Shown one piece after another: positions 22,066 through 24,775 of a stretch of DNA of 24,775 bases. The stretch's first letter is position 1. Each line of letters starts with the position of its first letter. The notes beneath the pieces were generated by a model that worked only from the letters and a program-made list of their open reading frames with translations, was not told the DNA's origin and ran no database searches. The stretch lies in contig CBCXVS010000088.1 of the NCBI GenBank assembly GCA_965178525.1, positions 1-24,775 of the forward strand, given 5' to 3'. The position numbers were made by a program, and so were the translations under genes. Source of the DNA: CBCXVS01 sp965178525. GTDB lineage: Bacteria > Tectomicrobia > Entotheonellia > Entotheonellales > Entotheonellaceae.

Positions 22066-22420
22066 CTCGACGCGGGCGGCCTAGGCTTTGCACCGCTTTG
22101 ATTTTGATCTGGGGCGTGGTAATGGGCATGACGATCACCGCGCTGCAGTCCAACGTCTTCGCGGCCAGCGCGACGCCTTGGGCATGATTTCCCGCCGAGG
22201 CTGTGATCACACCCCGCTGCCGCGTCTCGGGTGAGAGCTGGGCCATTTTGTTATAGGCGCCTCGGAGCTTAAAGGAGAACACCGCTTGCATGTCCTCGCG
22301 TTTGAGGAGCAGCTGATTCTGCAGGCGCTGGGAGAGGTGCACCGCGGGTTCCAGAGGGCTTTCGATCGCCACGTCATAGACGTGGGCCGTTAAGATCCGT
22401 TCCAAGTAGTCGGTAGGCAT
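22043..22420 (-). pseudogene. ilvA: Threonine ammonia-lyase, N-terminal part (frameshifted)
   Basis: The first 110 or so residues are a normal IlvA start: MPTDYLERILTAHVYDVAIE, then the PLP-binding Lys51 in FSFKLRGAYNKM and the substrate loop TASAGNHAQGVALAAK. After KIKAVQSLG the frame slips and reads RPRRVARRFVR, while the correct GARVELHGDSYAEAQ lies in the next frame. The ATG at 22420 has only a weak ribosome site. Because isoleucine synthesis normally needs this enzyme, a sequence error is a likely cause of the lesion; a real knock-out with another route to 2-oxobutanoate (for example citramalate) is the alternative. Confidence 0.9.
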
Positions 22421-22534
22421 GAGATCGCACCATGAAAAAGCGTTGTGGATAGATACGGCCGCGCGAGCCGCTCCCTACACTGTATTGTACCCGATTGCAC
22501 GCGGTGTTGGGGTTTGCCGCATCCCGGTCGCAGC

Positions 22535-22563
22535 TTGGAAAGCCTCAGGGGGCAGTGTACAAT
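22535..22563 (+). promoter_or_regulatory. Sigma70-type promoter for the LLM oxidoreductase gene
   Basis: TTGGAA (22535-22540) and TACAAT (22558-22563) are separated by exactly 17 bases. The predicted start of transcription is near 22570, about 80 bases before the ATG at 22652. It lies in the divergent gap between ilvA and this gene. A minus-strand TACAAT also occurs (complement of 22494-22499), possibly for ilvA, but without a good -35. Confidence 0.5.
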
Positions 22564-22651
22564 CCGCACACGTGCATATCGGGAACTGTACCTGCAATGT
22601 CCGTATAGGGTCACGCAGAGAGATAAGGATGGCTTGGAAAGGAAGGTACCG

Positions 22652-23563
22652 ATGACACAGAAACCGGCAGTGGGGCTCGTCGCCGTCGCCGGACGGCGTC
22701 AAGCAACCCTTGAAGTCGTACAACAACTGGAGAAAGAAGGCTTTAGCGGCTTGTATTGCCCCAGCCTCGGCGATGGCTTGGCCTTGTGTGAGGCCTTGGC
22801 TTTGGTCACGCATGAGATTCCGTTTGGCACCAGTATTGCCAACATCTATACGCGCCACCCGCACGATTTTGCCCAGACGGCCGCCTTTATTCATGAGATC
22901 TCCAATGGCCGTTTCCGGTTTGGCGTTGGGGTCAGCCATGGTCCCACGCACGAGCGTCTGGGCATCAAGGTCGGCAAGCCCTTGGGCGAGATGCGCCAGT
23001 TTGTGGAAGACCTCCGGACCGGCGCCCAGCAGATCACCGGTGAACTCCCACCCATCATCTTGGCCACATTGCGTCAGAAGATGGTGCAATTGTCGGCGGA
23101 AATCAGTCAGGGCGCGGTGTGGGCGAATGCGGCTCGATCCCATATGGCCGATTCGTTGAGTGCGTTGCCAGCGGCGAAACGCCAGGATAGCTCGTTTTTT
23201 ATCGGGAACATGATCCCAACCTGTATCTCCGATGACAAGGACGCCGCCAGCGCCGTCCTGCGTCGGGTCCTCAGCAGTTATGTGCGCTTGCCCAATTACC
23301 AGAATTATTGGATCGAAGCCGGCTATGAAGAGGAAATACTGGCCATCCGGCAGGCCTTGGCCAACCAGGAGACCGACAAAGTCCCGGCTCTCATGACGGA
23401 GCGTTGGCTACGTGATGTCACGCTGTTTGGCCCGGTTGCCGAAGTCCGCGAGGGCATTGAGGCCTGGAATGAGACCGGCATCAACTCGCTCATTCTGGTG
23501 CCTTCGTCGGCACGAGGCAATCAAATGATGGCGTTTCAAGAGATGATCGAAGCGTTTCGTTAA
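22652..23563 (+). CDS. LLM-class (luciferase-like) flavin- or F420-dependent oxidoreductase
   Basis: 303 residues from the ATG at 22652, chosen because GGAAAGGAAGG lies just before it; the frame is open further upstream but that part overlaps the promoter. The TIM-barrel core of bacterial luciferase-like enzymes is clear: LEKEGFSGLYCPSLGDGLAL, then PFGTSIANIYTRHP, the family hallmark ISNGRFRFGVGVSHGPTHER with LGIKVGKPLGEMRQFVEDLR, and a C-terminal PVAEVREGIEAWNETGINSL. Such proteins use FMN or coenzyme F420 to oxidise or reduce small molecules such as alcohols, sugars phosphates or xenobiotics. Cofactor and substrate cannot be told from sequence. It is monocistronic, divergent from ilvA and convergent with the FG-GAP fragment. 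Confidence 0.9.
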   Translation: MTQKPAVGLVAVAGRRQATLEVVQQLEKEGFSGLYCPSLGDGLALCEALALVTHEIPFGTSIANIYTRHPHDFAQTAAFIHEISNGRFRFGVGVSHGPTHERLGIKVGKPLGEMRQFVEDLRTGAQQITGELPPIILATLRQKMVQLSAEISQGAVWANAARSHMADSLSALPAAKRQDSSFFIGNMIPTCISDDKDAASAVLRRVLSSYVRLPNYQNYWIEAGYEEEILAIRQALANQETDKVPALMTERWLRDVTLFGPVAEVREGIEAWNETGINSLILVPSSARGNQMMAFQEMIEAFR

Positions 23564-23633
23564 TGCTCTTGCTTATTGTGGCGGCATATGTCTTTCCGTC
23601 TAAAGCCCGTATTCGTGATGGCTCCGGACTTCC

Positions 23634-24005
23634 TCATTGATGCAGCCAGACCGTGAGGCATCCCCCTGTACTGACGGTCGCGCCATGGACGGCGACAATA
23701 TCCGGGAAACCGTCGTGATTCAGATCTCCCAGCGCAATCCCGTAAGGCAATGGCAAACCTTTCGACGGCAATCCACTCTGAGCTTGTAGCGTCCATTGTC
23801 CTCTGCCATCGCCCGTGAACAGGAAAAGGCCATATGCCGTATTGGTACTGGTCTGGGTGACATTCCCGCCAGCCACGATGTCCGGATGCCCATCGTGATC
23901 CATGTCGCCAAGGGCAATGCCCCAGTTGGGTGAGGGTGGCAAGACTTTCAACCCATGAGACGCCGGCGTCCATCCCCCGGCGCCATCTCCCACATACGCA
24001 TCTGG
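23634..24005 (-). pseudogene. FG-GAP/VCBS-repeat protein, C-terminal fragment
   Basis: The frame is open from just after a TAA at 24006-24008 (PDAYVGDGAGGWTPASHGL) to the stop at 23634, with a possible GTG at 23993. Two FG-GAP-type calcium-binding repeats are visible: WGIALGDMDHDGHPDIVAGG and YGIALGDLNHDGFPDIVAVH, each after a GDGxGxW strand. The ending CLTVWLH is like the end of longer FG-GAP proteins, so this looks like the last blades of a beta-propeller that has lost its front. It has no ribosome site or signal peptide. Its start overlaps, out of frame, the tail of the truncated parvulin gene, which suggests a deletion or insertion junction near 24,005. Confidence 0.65.
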
Positions 24006-24637
24006 TTAACCATCATGTGTCCCGGCTGCAGGGCGCGAGCCGCTTGGGCAAGGGGTGGCGTCAGTTGCTCCGGATACACCCAGCCCAGTTGGCCCCCGTG
24101 CTGAGCTGAGGCGGGGTCCAGCGAGCGCTCTGCAGCCAGCTCGCGAAAGGGCTGCCCCTGCTGCACAGCCTGCTGTATCGTCCTCGCTTCGTGCTCAGAG
24201 CGTACCAGGATATGGGACAGGCGCATGCGGGGGGGGAGCAAGAATTGATCTTGATGCGCGTCATAATAGCGGCGCATCTCGGCTTCGCTGATTGCGAGTG
24301 GCGCCTCCGGCATGCGTGACTGCAGATACGCCGTGGCCAGGATGCGGTCGATCTGCATGCGCAACTGTGGCTGTTCCGCGAAGCCATGGTGGCGTGCCTC
24401 CCGTGCCAGGAGCTGACCAAAAATCACGTCTTCCACCACGATCCGGACCTCCGAGGTCTTGACGCCGAGGCCAAACCAGGAAACGAGTTCCGGGTGGTAG
24501 GCGGCAAAGTCCTTGAGGGTGAGCTGACCGTCATCAAACGTTGCCAAGAGCCGCGTGGCGCCGCCTGCCCCAGCCCAACACAGAGGCTGTAAGATCGCCA
24601 CGAGTAGGCAAGTCATAACCCAGGTTCTGCGCATCAT
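23948..24637 (-). CDS. Parvulin-type peptidyl-prolyl isomerase (PpiC/SurA/PrsA-like), truncated end
   Basis: 229 residues from the ATG at 24637, with GAGGAGAGAAAC directly before it; an upstream ATG at 24691 lies inside the 29-bp repeat. A signal peptide is clear (MMRRTWVMTCLLVAILQPLC, cleavage likely near WAGAGG), so it works outside the cytoplasm. A SurA-N-like helical region (about 60-110) leads to the parvulin domain: FLLPPRMRLSHILVRSEHEA, then FRELAAERSLDPASAQHGGQ and LGWVYPEQLTPPLAQAARAL. The domain should end with a strand like GYHIIKV, but after QPGHMM the sequence becomes VNQMRMWEMAPGDGRRRLMG with no family resemblance. The end is therefore probably lost, which would compromise folding of the isomerase domain. 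It may have been a foldase for secreted proteins. Confidence 0.8.
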   Translation of the reverse strand: MMRRTWVMTCLLVAILQPLCWAGAGGATRLLATFDDGQLTLKDFAAYHPELVSWFGLGVKTSEVRIVVEDVIFGQLLAREARHHGFAEQPQLRMQIDRILATAYLQSRMPEAPLAISEAEMRRYYDAHQDQFLLPPRMRLSHILVRSEHEARTIQQAVQQGQPFRELAAERSLDPASAQHGGQLGWVYPEQLTPPLAQAARALQPGHMMVNQMRMWEMAPGDGRRRLMG

Positions 24638-24675
24638 GTTTCTCTCCTCTGCGCCCGTCTCTGCGGTACGCTGTA

Positions 24676-24704
24676 AGTGCCTGGGCATCATGACCTTTAT
24701 ATAT
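24676..24704 (-). repeat. 29-bp dispersed repeat, copy 2
   Basis: It matches 12343-12371 at 28 of 29 positions, the single difference being TGACC for TTACC. It lies just upstream of the parvulin gene and, read on the minus strand, supplies a TATATA box (24703-24698) with a weak TTAACT -35 eighteen bases further up (24727-24722), then AAAGG and ATGATG. In this copy the ATG frame is open into the parvulin gene. Confidence 0.8.
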
Positions 24705-24734
24705 TAGGGTTGTTCCCCAATAGTTAATGAGGTA

Positions 24735-24765
24735 GGCTATCCTCCCCCAAACGATGGAGGGAGCC
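24735..24765. repeat. Imperfect hairpin near the right edge
   Basis: GGCT-at-CCTCC (24735-24745) can pair with GGAGG-g-AGCC (24756-24765) around a 10-base loop. No T run follows within the window, so it may be a terminator-like or operator-like structure upstream of the parvulin promoter; the window ends ten bases later. Confidence 0.3.
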
Positions 24766-24775
24766 CAGCCAGGTC

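Noticed and set aside
22421..22651. N-terminal extension of the LLM oxidoreductase from 22445
   Set aside because: The extension is Cys/Arg-rich, overlaps the predicted promoter, and has no ribosome site, while the ATG at 22652 has a strong one and gives the normal family start.

Overview
The window looks like chromosome from an uncultured, GC-rich, Gram-negative bacterium of the deltaproteobacterial / NC10 / Tectomicrobia kind. The reasons are a tripartite RND efflux pair, secreted DYGDAPD and FG-GAP proteins, parallel acyl-CoA dehydrogenases, 7TM-GAF-PAS histidine kinases, and a membrane protease resembling those found with exosortase/PEP-CTERM systems. The taxon cannot be fixed from the sequence alone. 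I see no rRNA, tRNA, CRISPR array, complete insertion sequence or replication origin.

Layout. 1-518 (-): N-terminal part of a secreted DYGDAPD/GEVED-type protein, cut by the window edge. 898-2070 (-): an acyl-CoA dehydrogenase. 2477-3124 (-): two translationally coupled small membrane proteins of unknown function. 3379-7905 (+): a strong sigma70-like promoter followed by an RND adaptor and RND pump. 7971-12039 (+): a catabolic block of haloalkane dehalogenase, enoyl-CoA hydratase, second acyl-CoA dehydrogenase and HMG-CoA-lyase-like enzyme. This set fits oxidation of a halogenated or branched acyl compound, or part of leucine-type degradation. 12040-12747: a long non-coding stretch with inverted repeats, a 29-bp element repeated at the right end of the window, and duplicated motifs that look like the end of a decayed mobile element.

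12748-20064 (+) is the most unusual part. A frameshifted, divergent ketosynthase is followed closely by three signalling proteins: a 7TM-GAF-PAS histidine kinase, a pseudoreceiver-GAF-PAS-HisKA protein whose ATPase half is AT-rich, lacks its ATP-binding motifs and is cut by TAA, and a receiver-GAF-histidine kinase broken by two frameshifts, one at a ten-G run. No DNA-binding output domain is present. 20074-22420 (-): a CPBP-family membrane protease and a frameshifted two-ACT threonine ammonia-lyase. 22652-23563 (+): an LLM-class flavin/F420 oxidoreductase with its own promoter. 23634-24637 (-): a truncated parvulin-type foldase running out of frame into the C-terminal part of an FG-GAP protein.

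Four one- or two-base lesions lie between 13.4 and 22.1 kb, at or beside G/C runs, and one is in the usually essential ilvA. I therefore suspect consensus sequence error for several of them. That explanation does not cover the AT-rich, motif-poor ATPase segment at about 17.94-18.45 kb.
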